From contig RDYP01000001.1 of the NCBI GenBank assembly GCA_004293445.1, positions 186,001 to 250,000 on the forward strand: a DNA stretch of 64,000 nucleotides, in the 5' to 3' direction. Below are positions 52,116 through 61,352 of the stretch, piece by piece (positions within the stretch are counted from its first letter, which is position 1; every line of letters starts with the position of its first letter). A model generated the notes under the pieces. That model was not told the origin of the DNA and did not search any database. It saw only the letters and a list, made by a program, of their open reading frames with translations. The DNA comes from Verrucomicrobiota bacterium (GTDB lineage Bacteria; Verrucomicrobiota; Verrucomicrobiia; Verrucomicrobiales; Akkermansiaceae). A program made the translations under genes and the position numbers.

Positions 52116-53168
52116 ATGTTCGTCCCTGCTGTGAAACGAATCCTTGTCCATGCCGCTTCTGCCCTGCTTGGCATTATTTTAGCCCACGCAGGGTCCACTG
52201 CCGCGCTGCTCGATAAGCCCGACGACTGGTTTTGCAGTCACGATGGCCGACGGGTCACTCAGGCCATTCTTTCGTGGCAATCTCCACAGGGAAGCTGGCC
52301 CAAAAATCAGGACAACGCCTTGGATTCCTTCACCGGCGATCCCAAAACAATCCGCGGCACCTTTGACAACGGTGCCACCACCGATGAGCTGCGATACTTG
52401 GCCCGCGCCTTCCGTGCGACAGGCGATGGCACATGCCGCGACGCCTTCATCAAAGGCTTTAAGCACATCCTCGCCGCTCAGTATTCAAACGGTGGGTGGC
52501 CTCAATTCCATCCGCCCGGGGGTCAGTATCATCGCCACGTGACTTTCAATGATGGCAGCATGATCCGCTTGCTGGAGTTCCTGCGGGATTCGGAGCGCTA
52601 CGGTTTCATTGAGCCCGCTCTCCGACGACAGGCTCGTGGTGCCTTCCAGCGCGGCATCGACTGCATTTTGAAATGCCAGATCATGCGCGAAGGACAGGCG
52701 ACGGTATGGTGCGCGCAGCACGATGCTCGGAGTCTTGCCCCGGTTACGGCACGCAGCTACGAGCTCCCGTCCCTCAGTGGATCCGAGAGCGCCGGGATCC
52801 TGCGCTTTCTCATGAGCCTCGATTCCCCTTCAGCCGATGTGGTTCGAGCCATCGACGCTGGTGCCGCGTGGTTCGAGGCTGCGAAGTTGGAAGGCATCCG
52901 TGTGGTCCCGACCGATGGCGATCGGAAAGTCATCGCCGACCCTGACGCCCCACCCCTATGGGCACGATTCTACGACCTCGAGAGCGGCCGTCCCTTTTTC
53001 TGCGATCGTGACGGCGTTAAGAAAAACGCGCTGGCAGACATTGGGAAAGAACGCCGCAATGGCTACGCGTGGCTCGGTCGCTGGGGAGATGCGGTTGCCC
53101 TCGACTATGCCCGATGGCGGGCCCGTCGTGACCTGATCAAGAGCGGATCGGATCTGCCAAAACATTGA
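52116..53168 (+). CDS. Secreted pectate lyase, PL10 family
   Basis: A 350-residue exported protein (signal near 8-30, cleaved around AGSTAA). The PL10 (alpha/alpha)3-barrel features are QGSWPKNQD, TFDNGATTDELRYLARAFRA, GGWPQFHPPGG with YHRHVTFNDGSMIRLLEFLR, VWCAQHDARSLAP with RSYELPSLSGSES, and PLWARFYDLESGRPFFCDRDG. PL10 enzymes cleave polygalacturonate by beta-elimination, releasing unsaturated oligogalacturonides. The GH88-like hydrolase and sugar-acid SDRs of the window could process such products, although they are far apart. The final 32 bases overlap the convergent carbonic anhydrase gene. Confidence 0.88.
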   Translation: MFVPAVKRILVHAASALLGIILAHAGSTAALLDKPDDWFCSHDGRRVTQAILSWQSPQGSWPKNQDNALDSFTGDPKTIRGTFDNGATTDELRYLARAFRATGDGTCRDAFIKGFKHILAAQYSNGGWPQFHPPGGQYHRHVTFNDGSMIRLLEFLRDSERYGFIEPALRRQARGAFQRGIDCILKCQIMREGQATVWCAQHDARSLAPVTARSYELPSLSGSESAGILRFLMSLDSPSADVVRAIDAGAAWFEAAKLEGIRVVPTDGDRKVIADPDAPPLWARFYDLESGRPFFCDRDGVKKNALADIGKERRNGYAWLGRWGDAVALDYARWRARRDLIKSGSDLPKH

Positions 53169-53730
53169 TTCGCCCGCTGTCCAGACGATAGATCCAGCTG
53201 TGGATATCCACGGGCTGACCCCGCTCCCATGCGTCTTCCACGATGGTCGTTCGCGCGAGGTTCTGTGCGTTCGCCAGCACGTTCAGCTCGCAAAGACGGT
53301 CCACCGCGTTTTCATGGACCAGCCCGTTCAACTCGGATTCCGCGCGCCGTGCAGTGTTGCGAATGTGCCGCAGCCAGTTGTCCACGATCCCATGCCGCTG
53401 ATTCTCCAGCGCCGCTCTTACCCCGCCGCAGCCGTAGTGCCCGCAAACAATCACGTGCTTCACCTTGAGCACATCCACGGCGAATTGCAGCACCGACAGC
53501 ATGTTGAAGTCCGTCTGCACCACCACATTCGCGACATTGCGGTGGACGAAAATCTCCCCCGGCGCGAGGCCCGTGATCTGATTGGCAGGAACGCGGCTAT
53601 CCGAGCAACCGATCCACAGATATTCCGGGCTCTGCTGATTGGCCAATCGGGTGAAAAACTGTGGATCCACCGCCACCTGGGACTCCGCCCAGAGCCGGTT
53701 GTTCTCAAGCAAGTGCGTCAGCGATTCCAT
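53137..53730 (-). CDS. Beta-class carbonic anhydrase
   Basis: ATG53730 gives 197 residues, a normal Can/CynT size, and begins at the conserved LLENNRLWAESQ helix; the frame open to 53994 is not protein-like. Zinc ligands are Cys42 and, with the Asp/Arg dyad, CSDSRVPA (42-49), then His98 and Cys101 in GHYGCGG. NVANVV and the C-terminal VDIHSWIYRLDSGRI fit beta-CA. The enzyme interconverts CO2 and bicarbonate in the cytoplasm. Its start is 100 bases from the divergent rarA gene, and its 3' end overlaps pelA by 32 bases. Confidence 0.95.
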   Translation of the reverse strand: MESLTHLLENNRLWAESQVAVDPQFFTRLANQQSPEYLWIGCSDSRVPANQITGLAPGEIFVHRNVANVVVQTDFNMLSVLQFAVDVLKVKHVIVCGHYGCGGVRAALENQRHGIVDNWLRHIRNTARRAESELNGLVHENAVDRLCELNVLANAQNLARTTIVEDAWERGQPVDIHSWIYRLDSGRINVLADPIRS

Positions 53731-53830
53731 GCCCGACGATCCAAGCGGGAGAGTCTGGCTTTGTCGATACCCGGCAAGCCCTCGTGTCTTGGATCTTGGC
53801 ACTTTCCCACTACCAACTAGCCTGTCCGCC

Positions 53831-55177
53831 GTGCCCGACCTCTTCGATATCCGCTCAACCGGGGAAGATTGCCGCGACGGCGAACCGCTCGCTTCCCGCA
53901 TGCGACCGCGCAGTCTCGACGAGATCGCGGGGCAACAACACATTCTCGGCGCGGGTAAGCTGCTGCGTCGTGCCATCGAGGCCGATCGTTTCACCTCACT
54001 GATCTTTTACGGTCCTCCTGGCACCGGGAAAACCACCCTCGCCAGTGTGATCGCCCGCAGCACCGGGTCGCGCTTTGAGGCCTTGAATGGAGTGGAGTCC
54101 AACGTCGCTGAAATTCGTGCGAAGATCGACCAAGCCCGGACCTGGCGCGACCTCCGCGGCGAAACGACCGTGCTCTTCATCGACGAGATCCATCGCTTCA
54201 ACAAAGCCCAGCAAGATGTTCTGCTCCCTCACATCGAGCGCGGCACGGTGCGATTCATCGGCGCCACTACCCACAATCCTTATTTTTACGTCAATTCCCC
54301 CCTTGTCTCCCGCTCTCAGATCTTCCAACTCGAACCCGTCGCCACTGACGATCTCCTTCCGGTTTTGCAGCGTGCCCTCACGGACCCCGAGCGGGGCTTC
54401 GGCAGCATGAGGATCGATGCGGCCCCGGACGCTCTTCTGCACCTCGCCGTCATGTCCGATGGAGATGTCCGAAAGGCCCTCACCTCCCTCGAACTGGCCG
54501 TGCTCACGACACCCCCGCGGCAATCGGTCGTTCACATCACCCTCGCCGCCGCGGAGGAGTCGATCCAGCGCAAGGCGATCGTGTATGACTCCGATGGCGA
54601 TGCCCACCACGACACCATCTCCGCCTTCATCAAGTCCATCCGCGGGTCCGATCCCGATGCCGCCCTCTACTGGCTCGCCAAGATGCTTCAAGCCGGCGAA
54701 GACCCGCGGTTTATCGCAAGGAGGATCGTGATTTCCGCCAGCGAGGACATCGGCCTTGCCGATTCCAATGCCCTCCGCGTCGCGATGGATGCCCAGCAAG
54801 CCTTCGAATTCATCGGCATGCCGGAAGGTCGCATCCCCCTCGCCCACGCGACCGTATATCTCGCCACCGCGCCGAAATCCAACACCGCCTACGCCGGGAT
54901 CAATGCCGCGATGGCCGATGTGGAAAATGGCCGTACGCTCGCTGTTCCGGAGCATTTGCGAACCGGCACCCGCAAAAAGTTGGCAGCCGCGAGTGGCACC
55001 GACGACGAAAAGCTCCGCTACCTGTACGCTCATGATTACGAGGGGGGCTATGTCCCTCAGGCCTACTTGCCAGAAGGTCGCGTTTACTACCGACCCAGCG
55101 AAAACGGTCTCGAAAAGCGGATCAAGGAGCGCATGGAGCATCTCCGTCAGCATTCATCCACCCCCACGCCCACCTGA
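53831..55177 (+). CDS. rarA: Replication-associated recombination protein A
   Basis: RarA (MgsA) is a clamp-loader-like AAA+ ATPase acting at stalled replication forks. GTG53831 gives 448 residues starting PDLFDIRSTG; longer reading into the carbonic anhydrase promoter is not conserved. ASRMRPRSLDEIAGQQHILG is the family opening. Walker A is GPPGTGKTT (61-69), Walker B is VLFIDEIHRFNKAQQD, and the sensor segment is IGATTHNPYFYVNSPLVSRS. The C-terminal tetramerisation region includes YWLAKMLQAGEDPRFIARR and HDYEGGYVPQAYLP. Confidence 0.95.
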   Translation: MPDLFDIRSTGEDCRDGEPLASRMRPRSLDEIAGQQHILGAGKLLRRAIEADRFTSLIFYGPPGTGKTTLASVIARSTGSRFEALNGVESNVAEIRAKIDQARTWRDLRGETTVLFIDEIHRFNKAQQDVLLPHIERGTVRFIGATTHNPYFYVNSPLVSRSQIFQLEPVATDDLLPVLQRALTDPERGFGSMRIDAAPDALLHLAVMSDGDVRKALTSLELAVLTTPPRQSVVHITLAAAEESIQRKAIVYDSDGDAHHDTISAFIKSIRGSDPDAALYWLAKMLQAGEDPRFIARRIVISASEDIGLADSNALRVAMDAQQAFEFIGMPEGRIPLAHATVYLATAPKSNTAYAGINAAMADVENGRTLAVPEHLRTGTRKKLAAASGTDDEKLRYLYAHDYEGGYVPQAYLPEGRVYYRPSENGLEKRIKERMEHLRQHSSTPTPT

Positions 55178-55212
55178 GCCCTCGAATCTCCGCCCGCGAT
55201 ACGGAATCCAAG

Positions 55213-55231
55213 AATCCTTGCCGTAAGGATT
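55213..55231 (+). other. Perfect hairpin upstream of mqo
   Basis: AATCCTT (55213-55219) and AAGGATT (55225-55231) pair perfectly around the loop GCCGT. It lies 48 bases before ATG55280 in the rarA-mqo spacer. No T-run follows, so it is more likely a regulatory site or RNA leader element than a terminator. Confidence 0.45.
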
Positions 55232-55279
55232 GGCAGACCGGAATCGCCCGTTTACATCCTCTCCGTCCACGCTCTTCCC

Positions 55280-56779
55280 ATGCCGCACTTCTCGCACATC
55301 GAAAATCCCGACGTCATCCTCATCGGCAGCGGCGTCATGTCGTCCAATCTTGGCGCGATGCTCAAGCGTCTCGAGCCGTCCCTGACCATTCAAGTGTATG
55401 AGGTCACCGACGGCCTTTCTCAGGAAAGCTCCGACGGATGGAATAATGCGGGTACCGGTCATGCGGGCATCTGCGAACTCAGCTACACCCCTCATCGGGA
55501 AAAGGACGGCAGCGTCAATGTCGCGAAAGCCATCCAGATCTTCGAGCAATTCGAGCACTCCAAGCAGTTCTGGAGCTACGCCGTCGACAGCGGCATGGTC
55601 GATAACCCGCGCGAGTTCATCAACCCCGTCGCCCATCTCAGTTTCGTCCACGGGCAGGAGCAGGTCGACTACCTCAAGGCCCGCTACGACGGGATGTCTG
55701 CCCACCACTTCTTCCGTGACATGGAGTATTCGACCGATCGCACGACGATCGGATCTTGGGCTCCACTGCTTGTCGAAGGACGCAAGGACATCCCGATCGC
55801 TGCGACCAAAATGGACGGCGGCACCGACGTGAATTTTGGCAACATTTCCCGCAAACTTCTCGGCTGGCTCGACCAGCAACCGGGCTGCGGTATCGCCTCG
55901 AACCACCGGGTGATCGACCTCACCAAAACCGAGCACGGTTGGGAGGTTCGGGTCAAAGATCTGCGCACCGGCGAGGTCCACGAGAACCATGCGAAGTTCG
56001 TCTTCGTCGGGGCCGGTGGAGGCAGCCTGACACTTCTCCAGAAGTCGGGTATCCCCGAAGCCAAAGGTCTGGGTGGCTTCCCCATCGGCGGCCAATGGTT
56101 GATCTGCGAGAACCCTGAGATCGTCGCCAAGCATCAGGCTAAGGTTTACGGCCAGCCGCTCGAATCCGCACCGACCATGGCCGTGCCCCATCTCGATACC
56201 CGGATTCTTGACGGCAAGAAGACCCTTCTCTTCGGGCCCTTCGCTGCTTGGACCACCAAGTTCCTCCACAAAAAGGGCAGCTACCTCGATTTGCCCCTGT
56301 CGGTCAAACCGGACAATCTTGCCACGCTCCTCAAGATCGGGGCGAGCAACCTGCCACTCGTCCAATACCTCGTTCAACAAGGGACCCAGAGCATGGCCGA
56401 CCGCATGGAAGTCCTCCATGTCTTCTACCCCGATGCCAAGGCTGAGGACTGGAAGTTGATCGACGCCGGCATCCGCGTTCAAGCGATCAAAAAGACCGAC
56501 GGCGAAGCAGGCATCGTTCACTACGGCACCGAAGTGATCACCAATGCGGATCGCAGTATTTCCGCCCTCCTCGGAGCATCACCCGGTGCTTCGGTGTCGG
56601 TGAACATCGTGCTCGATGTCGTGAAGCTCTGCTTCCCCGATCTGCTTGCGACCCCAGAGGGCCAGGCTCGGATGAGCGAAATGATCCCGACTTGGAACGA
56701 GGACATCAAGCGACCCGAGGCCGCTGCACGATTCCACGAGGTCAGTCAGCGTGCGGACCGGATTCTCGGCCTCGCCTGA
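55280..56779 (+). CDS. mqo: Malate:quinone oxidoreductase
   Basis: Mqo is the FAD-dependent peripheral membrane enzyme that oxidises L-malate and passes electrons to the quinone pool. It has 499 residues, as usual. The dinucleotide-binding start is VILIGSGVMSSNLGAMLKRL. SSDGWNNAGTGHAGICELSY is diagnostic. FVGAGGGSLTLLQKSGI with PEAKGLGGFPIGGQWL and the C-terminal LGASPGASVSVNIVLDVV complete the family pattern. With the men genes in this window the acceptor is probably menaquinone. It converges with mnmE, 15 bases apart. Confidence 0.95.
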   Translation: MPHFSHIENPDVILIGSGVMSSNLGAMLKRLEPSLTIQVYEVTDGLSQESSDGWNNAGTGHAGICELSYTPHREKDGSVNVAKAIQIFEQFEHSKQFWSYAVDSGMVDNPREFINPVAHLSFVHGQEQVDYLKARYDGMSAHHFFRDMEYSTDRTTIGSWAPLLVEGRKDIPIAATKMDGGTDVNFGNISRKLLGWLDQQPGCGIASNHRVIDLTKTEHGWEVRVKDLRTGEVHENHAKFVFVGAGGGSLTLLQKSGIPEAKGLGGFPIGGQWLICENPEIVAKHQAKVYGQPLESAPTMAVPHLDTRILDGKKTLLFGPFAAWTTKFLHKKGSYLDLPLSVKPDNLATLLKIGASNLPLVQYLVQQGTQSMADRMEVLHVFYPDAKAEDWKLIDAGIRVQAIKKTDGEAGIVHYGTEVITNADRSISALLGASPGASVSVNIVLDVVKLCFPDLLATPEGQARMSEMIPTWNEDIKRPEAAARFHEVSQRADRILGLA

Positions 56780-56794
56780 AATTGGGAAGAGAGG

Positions 56795-58150
56795 CTACTT
56801 GCCGATACAGAAGCGGCTGAAGATCGCACCGAGGATCTCCTCGGTGTCGACCTTACCGCAGATCTCGCCCAGCGACTCGAGCGCGGAACGCATTTCGAGT
56901 GCCGCCAATTCGGGAGCGGCTCCTTGCGATAACAAGTTGAGGGCCTCCCGCAGGGCGTCATCCGCCCGCTTCAAACAGTCGCGATGGCGCGTATTGATCG
57001 CCACTGCATGCTCGCCCCAATCGGCCTCGCCAAGATCCAAAGCGGCCCGGATCTCCCGCCGCAGTGGCTCGACGCCTTCACCACCCAGACAGCAGAGCCT
57101 CACTCCGGGCTGGTCCTTCCACTCGGGATGCTCACCGAGGTCGCATTTATTCAGCACGGTGAGCACCCGGCCCCTACTGTCCGGCAATTCCACAGTACTG
57201 TCGGAGAGGGGCAAAGAGGCGTCACGTACCACCAGCAAAAGGTCGGCGCGGATTGCCTCCTGCAAGGTCCGGCGAATTCCTTCGCGCTCCACGACGCCCG
57301 CCTCGACACGGAGGCCCGCGGTATCGATCAGTCGCAGAGGGACCCCGTCGAGCAGCAGCACTTCTTCGATCGTGTCGCGCGTGGTGCCGGCTTCATCACT
57401 AACAATTGCCCGTTCGCTGCCTAATAAGAGGTTCAGCAGGCTCGATTTCCCGGCATTCGGTCGCCCGCAAATCACGGTGCGCACCCCCTCGCGCAGAATG
57501 CGTCCCTGCTCGGCCGTGGCCAATAATCGGTCGATTCCCACCCGCACCCGGCTGATTCCAGCACCGAAGAGCTCCCCGGTGTCAGGATCGATATCCTCCT
57601 CCGGAAAATCGATCCACGCCTCCAAATGGGCGATCAATCCGATCAAATCCTCTCGCAAAGCTCCGGTGAGGCGACCGATGCCGCCTTCGAGTTGTTCATG
57701 AGCTGCCCTTAGTGCCAGGTCGCTCTGCGCGGAAATCAAATCCATGACCGCCTCTGCCTGGGTCAGGTCGAGTTTGCCGTGAAGGAAAGCGCGCTCACTG
57801 AATTCGCCCGGTCCCGCCGACCGCGCCCCACACTCGAGGAGCCGTTCGATGACTCGACGAGTGACAAGCCTCCCTCCGTGGCAGGCGATCTCCACCACCG
57901 GCTCGCCCGTGAAACTGCGGGTTCCATGGAACACCGTCATCAAGACATCGTCCAAAGTTCGCCCCGCCGCATCGAGGATCTTGGCCCGCGTGGCACGACG
58001 CTCGATGGCCCGTCCTGCCGCGCCTGCGGAGGCCCGATCTGCGATTTCGACAGCCTGCGGCCCCGATACGCGGATCAGGGCCACCGCGGAGGTCCCGCCT
58101 CCGCTTGCGAGAGCGACGATGCTGTCGAAGTTCACCGTTCCGCGAGTCAT
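56795..58150 (-). CDS. mnmE: tRNA modification GTPase MnmE
   Basis: MnmE, with MnmG, installs the cmnm5 group on wobble uridines of tRNA. ATG58150 gives 451 residues. The N-domain starts DSIVALASGGGTSAVALIRV. The G domain has GRPNAGKSSLLN, the switch DTAGL, and NKCDLG. The C-terminal CIGK, with the Cys used in modification, is intact (FSRFCIGK). It is transcribed after hisC with a 12-base gap. Base composition matches its neighbours. Confidence 0.96.
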   Translation of the reverse strand: MTRGTVNFDSIVALASGGGTSAVALIRVSGPQAVEIADRASAGAAGRAIERRATRAKILDAAGRTLDDVLMTVFHGTRSFTGEPVVEIACHGGRLVTRRVIERLLECGARSAGPGEFSERAFLHGKLDLTQAEAVMDLISAQSDLALRAAHEQLEGGIGRLTGALREDLIGLIAHLEAWIDFPEEDIDPDTGELFGAGISRVRVGIDRLLATAEQGRILREGVRTVICGRPNAGKSSLLNLLLGSERAIVSDEAGTTRDTIEEVLLLDGVPLRLIDTAGLRVEAGVVEREGIRRTLQEAIRADLLLVVRDASLPLSDSTVELPDSRGRVLTVLNKCDLGEHPEWKDQPGVRLCCLGGEGVEPLRREIRAALDLGEADWGEHAVAINTRHRDCLKRADDALREALNLLSQGAAPELAALEMRSALESLGEICGKVDTEEILGAIFSRFCIGK

Positions 58151-58162
58151 GGCGGAGCTCAA

Positions 58163-59269
58163 TTAGGAAGCGGCGATGTCCGCGAGCACCCGGTCGAGCA
58201 CCTCCAGGCATCGTGCGTTTTGTGCCGGCGTGCCGACGGAGATTCGCACCCAGTCAGGGAGCTTGTAGCTGCTCATGGCCCGAATGATCACGCCCTGGGC
58301 AAGCATTTCACGGAACACACGATCGCCCTGTCCTACTTTTACCAGAATGAAATTGGCAACGCTGGGAACGAATTCCAAACCGCGGGCATGGAAGGCGGCC
58401 TCGTAAAATGAAAGGCCCTCGCGATTGATCTCGCGGGTCCGCAAAACGTGCTCGTCATCCTCAAGTGCCGCGAGGGCACCCGCCTGGGCGATCGCGTTGG
58501 TATTAAAAGGTTGCCGCGCCTTTTGGAGAATGCCGGCGATGCTCTCCGAGCAGAGGCCGTAGCCGATTCGTAGCGCTGCCAGCCCGTGAATCTTCGAGCA
58601 TGTCCGCAACACGCAAACATTCCGCCCTTCGCGGACGTAGCGCAGCACGTCCGGGGCATCATCGAGAAACTCGTGGTAGGCTTCGTCGAATACCACCACA
58701 ACGTGCTCAGGCACCCGCGCCATGAAGCGGTCGATCTCCTCCTGCCCCACCACCGTTCCGGTCGGATTGTTCGGGTTCGCGATGAAGACCAAGCGGGTGT
58801 TCGCGGTGATCGCGTCCGCCATGGCGTCTAAATCGTGCACGAAGCCCGGATCCGGCACTTCGACATATTTCGCGCCGAACAATGTGGCCATCAGCTTGTA
58901 AACCACAAAGGCATGCTCAGCGGCGATCAACTCGGCATCCGGATTGAGGAAGGAATGGCAGAGCAGTTCGATGATCTCGTTCGATCCATTCCCGAGCACC
59001 ACATTCGAAATCCTCATGTCGAAGCGCTGGGCGATCGCATTCCGCAGCTTCCAACCGCCCCCGTCGGGATAAATGTGGGAGTCCTCTAGCGCACTCCTCA
59101 TCGCGGCCTTTGCCAAGGGCGATGGACCCAGCGGATTCTCGTTTGATGCGACCTTAACGATCTCTGCCGGATCAAGCCCCAGCTCGCGGGCGGTCTCCTC
59201 GATCGGTTTTCCTGGCTCGTAAGCGACGAGGTCACAGACGAATCGGTTGGCGGATTGCTCGATGGCCAT
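58163..59269 (-). CDS. hisC: Histidinol-phosphate aminotransferase
   Basis: A fold-type I PLP aminotransferase of 368 residues from ATG59269; the frame continues upstream without conserved sequence. HisC features are YEPGKPIEETARELG with NENPLGPSP, LGNGSNEIIELL, ANPNNPTGT, FDEAYHEF, and the PLP Lys226 in RTCSKIHGLAALRIGYG. It makes histidinol phosphate in histidine biosynthesis; some members also transaminate aromatic amino acids. No other his gene is nearby. It sits 74 bases downstream of the polysaccharide ABC ATPase gene. Confidence 0.92.
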   Translation of the reverse strand: MAIEQSANRFVCDLVAYEPGKPIEETARELGLDPAEIVKVASNENPLGPSPLAKAAMRSALEDSHIYPDGGGWKLRNAIAQRFDMRISNVVLGNGSNEIIELLCHSFLNPDAELIAAEHAFVVYKLMATLFGAKYVEVPDPGFVHDLDAMADAITANTRLVFIANPNNPTGTVVGQEEIDRFMARVPEHVVVVFDEAYHEFLDDAPDVLRYVREGRNVCVLRTCSKIHGLAALRIGYGLCSESIAGILQKARQPFNTNAIAQAGALAALEDDEHVLRTREINREGLSFYEAAFHARGLEFVPSVANFILVKVGQGDRVFREMLAQGVIIRAMSSYKLPDWVRISVGTPAQNARCLEVLDRVLADIAAS

Positions 59270-59343
59270 GCGCGGCAAACTAGGCAGCGCATTCGGCTCC
59301 CGCAACCCGCAACCCGGGTCGCGATTGAAAAAAACACCGCTTA

Positions 59344-60546
59344 TCACGCCTCCGCCTGCCAGCGGACCGGTGGTGCCAGCAATCCTTTGTGCTCGGTCGC
59401 CCCATCGACCGTGAATGGATAAACATGCCAGTGATAATCGTAAGCATGCCTCCATTCCGCCTCGAAAACGCCCACATCCACGAAATAGAGGCCTGCACCT
59501 AGGTCCAAACGATCGATCTCAAACCGAATGCTCCCCTTGCCCAAGCAGTCTGATACTTCGACTCGCCCGAGCTGGGTATTGGTATCGAGGCAAACACTGC
59601 CATCCTCCCGCGTGATCGAAACGACGAAGGCCGGGTTCCGGACCAACTGCCGCGCATGATAATCCAGCTTCACCGCGAAGGCACCACCCGAGCGAATTCG
59701 ATCCCCCGGTAAAAGCGCCACTGCTTCGATCTCCATCTCAAAGCTCCCAAATCGATTTTCTCGTGGAATCAGCGCGATCCCGCCTGTAGCTCGAAGCGGG
59801 CCTTTCGATGGAGTCCGCCGAAGCGTCTCCTCACGCATTTCCGTCTCGTAAAGTCCTGCCACAACCTCAGCTCCACCAAATGCAGCAACCTTGCCATGCT
59901 TCAGCCACAAGGCACGATCGCAGGAACGCCGAACTTCATCCATGCCGTGAGACACCATCACGATCGCACAGCCACGCTCACGCATGGCCTTGATTCGGGC
60001 ATGGCATTTCGCCTGAAACGCGAGGTCGCCGACCGAAAGGAATTCGTCGACCAAAAGAATCTCCGGATCGGTATGGACAGCCACCGAGAAGGCGAGTCGC
60101 ATCATCATTCCCGTGCTGTAAGTCCGCACGGGCTCGTCGACGAAGTCCTCCAATTCGGCAAATGCAATGATCTCGTCCATCCGCTCCCGCATTTCCTGCC
60201 TCAGCAAGCCGGCGACGACCCCCGCAAGCATCGCATTCTCCCGCCCGCTAAGGTCGCCGAGAAAGCCGCCACCGAGATCGAGCAATGCCCCGACGCGGCC
60301 GTGCGTAGCGACGCGCCCCTTGCTCGGCCGACCAACCCCACCAAGCAGTCGCAGCAAGGTGGATTTTCCGGCCCCATTCGCCCCGACCACTCCGAGCATC
60401 TCACCCGGACCCACGGTGAAGGAAACCTCTGACAGGGCCCAGGGCGAAACCCTCTTGGGATTCGCTCCCCATGCGCGCACGCCTCCCTTCCGGCGATGGA
60501 GATATCGCTTGCTGACAGCCTCGGCGATGATGCGATGTTCGTTCAC
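59344..60546 (-). CDS. Polysaccharide ABC exporter ATPase, Wzt-like
   Basis: GTG60546 overlaps the permease stop by four bases (GTGA) and gives 400 residues. Walker A is GANGAGKST (55-63), the signature region is YSTGMMMRLAFSVAVHTDPE, and Walker B is ILLVDEFLSVGD, typical of the TagH/Wzt/RfbE group. After about residue 265 comes a beta-rich C-terminal extension (IEAVALLPGDRIRSGGAFAV, LDYHAR, GLYFVDVGVFEAEW). It resembles the Wzt glycan-binding domain that recognises the polymer's terminal modification. It works with the Wzm-like permease directly upstream. Confidence 0.92.
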   Translation of the reverse strand: MNEHRIIAEAVSKRYLHRRKGGVRAWGANPKRVSPWALSEVSFTVGPGEMLGVVGANGAGKSTLLRLLGGVGRPSKGRVATHGRVGALLDLGGGFLGDLSGRENAMLAGVVAGLLRQEMRERMDEIIAFAELEDFVDEPVRTYSTGMMMRLAFSVAVHTDPEILLVDEFLSVGDLAFQAKCHARIKAMRERGCAIVMVSHGMDEVRRSCDRALWLKHGKVAAFGGAEVVAGLYETEMREETLRRTPSKGPLRATGGIALIPRENRFGSFEMEIEAVALLPGDRIRSGGAFAVKLDYHARQLVRNPAFVVSITREDGSVCLDTNTQLGRVEVSDCLGKGSIRFEIDRLDLGAGLYFVDVGVFEAEWRHAYDYHWHVYPFTVDGATEHKGLLAPPVRWQAEA

Positions 60547-61352
60547 ATTTCTTCCACGAATCGATGGCTCTGCACGATGAATACCCGGCGTCCAACCAGC
60601 ATCAGGACGAGGGCCATGAGCAAGAGAATCCCCAAGGCGGCAAAGTCGGGCCAGCGGCCATTCAACAGGACCATTCGCCAAGCGTCCATCAGGCAGGCCA
60701 TGGGATTCCATTGATACCACGCACGAAACGCCTCGGGCATGGAACTGGGGCTGTAAAAAATGGGTGATGCGAACATCAACAACTGAAGCAGGACGGTTAG
60801 GATATGCTGCGTGTCGCGGTGAAGAACGTTGAGTGACGCCAGTGGGTAAGCGAGCCCGACTGCCAGCAGATACTGAATGCCCACCAGCAGCGGCAAGGCC
60901 AGCCAGGCCCTGCTCGGTCGCAGCCCCAAAGACCAAAGCAGACCAAACAAAAGTGGCAGGGCGATAGCGAAGTGAATGAAGCGAACGCTGACACTCACAT
61001 GCGGCAACAGCGATAGCGGGAAACCCGGTTGGCGAACCAAGGAGGGGTTTCCGGTAATCAGACCGACCCCCTGAGCCAAGGATCCCTGGAACCAGCTCCA
61101 AACCAGCACACCGATGTAAACATAAGCGGCATAATGCGGGATCTGTGCGCCCAGCGCCCGGTGGAAAATGGTCGCAAAAATGAACAATTGCAGCAATGGA
61201 CCCGCCAAGGCCCATCCGAAGCCGAGGGATGATCTTTTATACTGCGCCTTCAAATCGCGTGCTGTGAGCACGAGCAAGACGTCGCGCGCGTGACGCCAGC
61301 GACGCCCCCTCGCCTGCGCCGGTGCCTGTGGAATGATATCTTCCGCTCTCAT
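60543..61352 (-). CDS. Polysaccharide ABC exporter permease, Wzm-like
   Basis: A 269-residue ABC-2 type permease with six membrane helices. DVLLVLTARDLKAQYKRSSL, then GFGWALAGPLLQLFIFATIF, is the standard opening. LLMFASPIFYSPSSMPE and WNPMACLMDAWRMVLL are the conserved C-terminal blocks of O-antigen/teichoic-acid exporters. Its start overlaps the glycosyltransferase stop by four bases and its stop overlaps the ATPase start, so the three genes are translationally coupled. Substrate: an undecaprenol-linked glycan. Confidence 0.92.
   Translation of the reverse strand: MRAEDIIPQAPAQARGRRWRHARDVLLVLTARDLKAQYKRSSLGFGWALAGPLLQLFIFATIFHRALGAQIPHYAAYVYIGVLVWSWFQGSLAQGVGLITGNPSLVRQPGFPLSLLPHVSVSVRFIHFAIALPLLFGLLWSLGLRPSRAWLALPLLVGIQYLLAVGLAYPLASLNVLHRDTQHILTVLLQLLMFASPIFYSPSSMPEAFRAWYQWNPMACLMDAWRMVLLNGRWPDFAALGILLLMALVLMLVGRRVFIVQSHRFVEEM

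Noticed and set aside
53996-55153. Long open frame antisense to rarA
   Set aside because: It mirrors the third-position GC bias of rarA, has no recognisable domain, and rarA is unmistakable on the other strand.
55154-56521. 455-codon frame antisense to mqo
   Set aside because: Low-information translation without motifs; mqo on the plus strand is a clear family member over the whole length.
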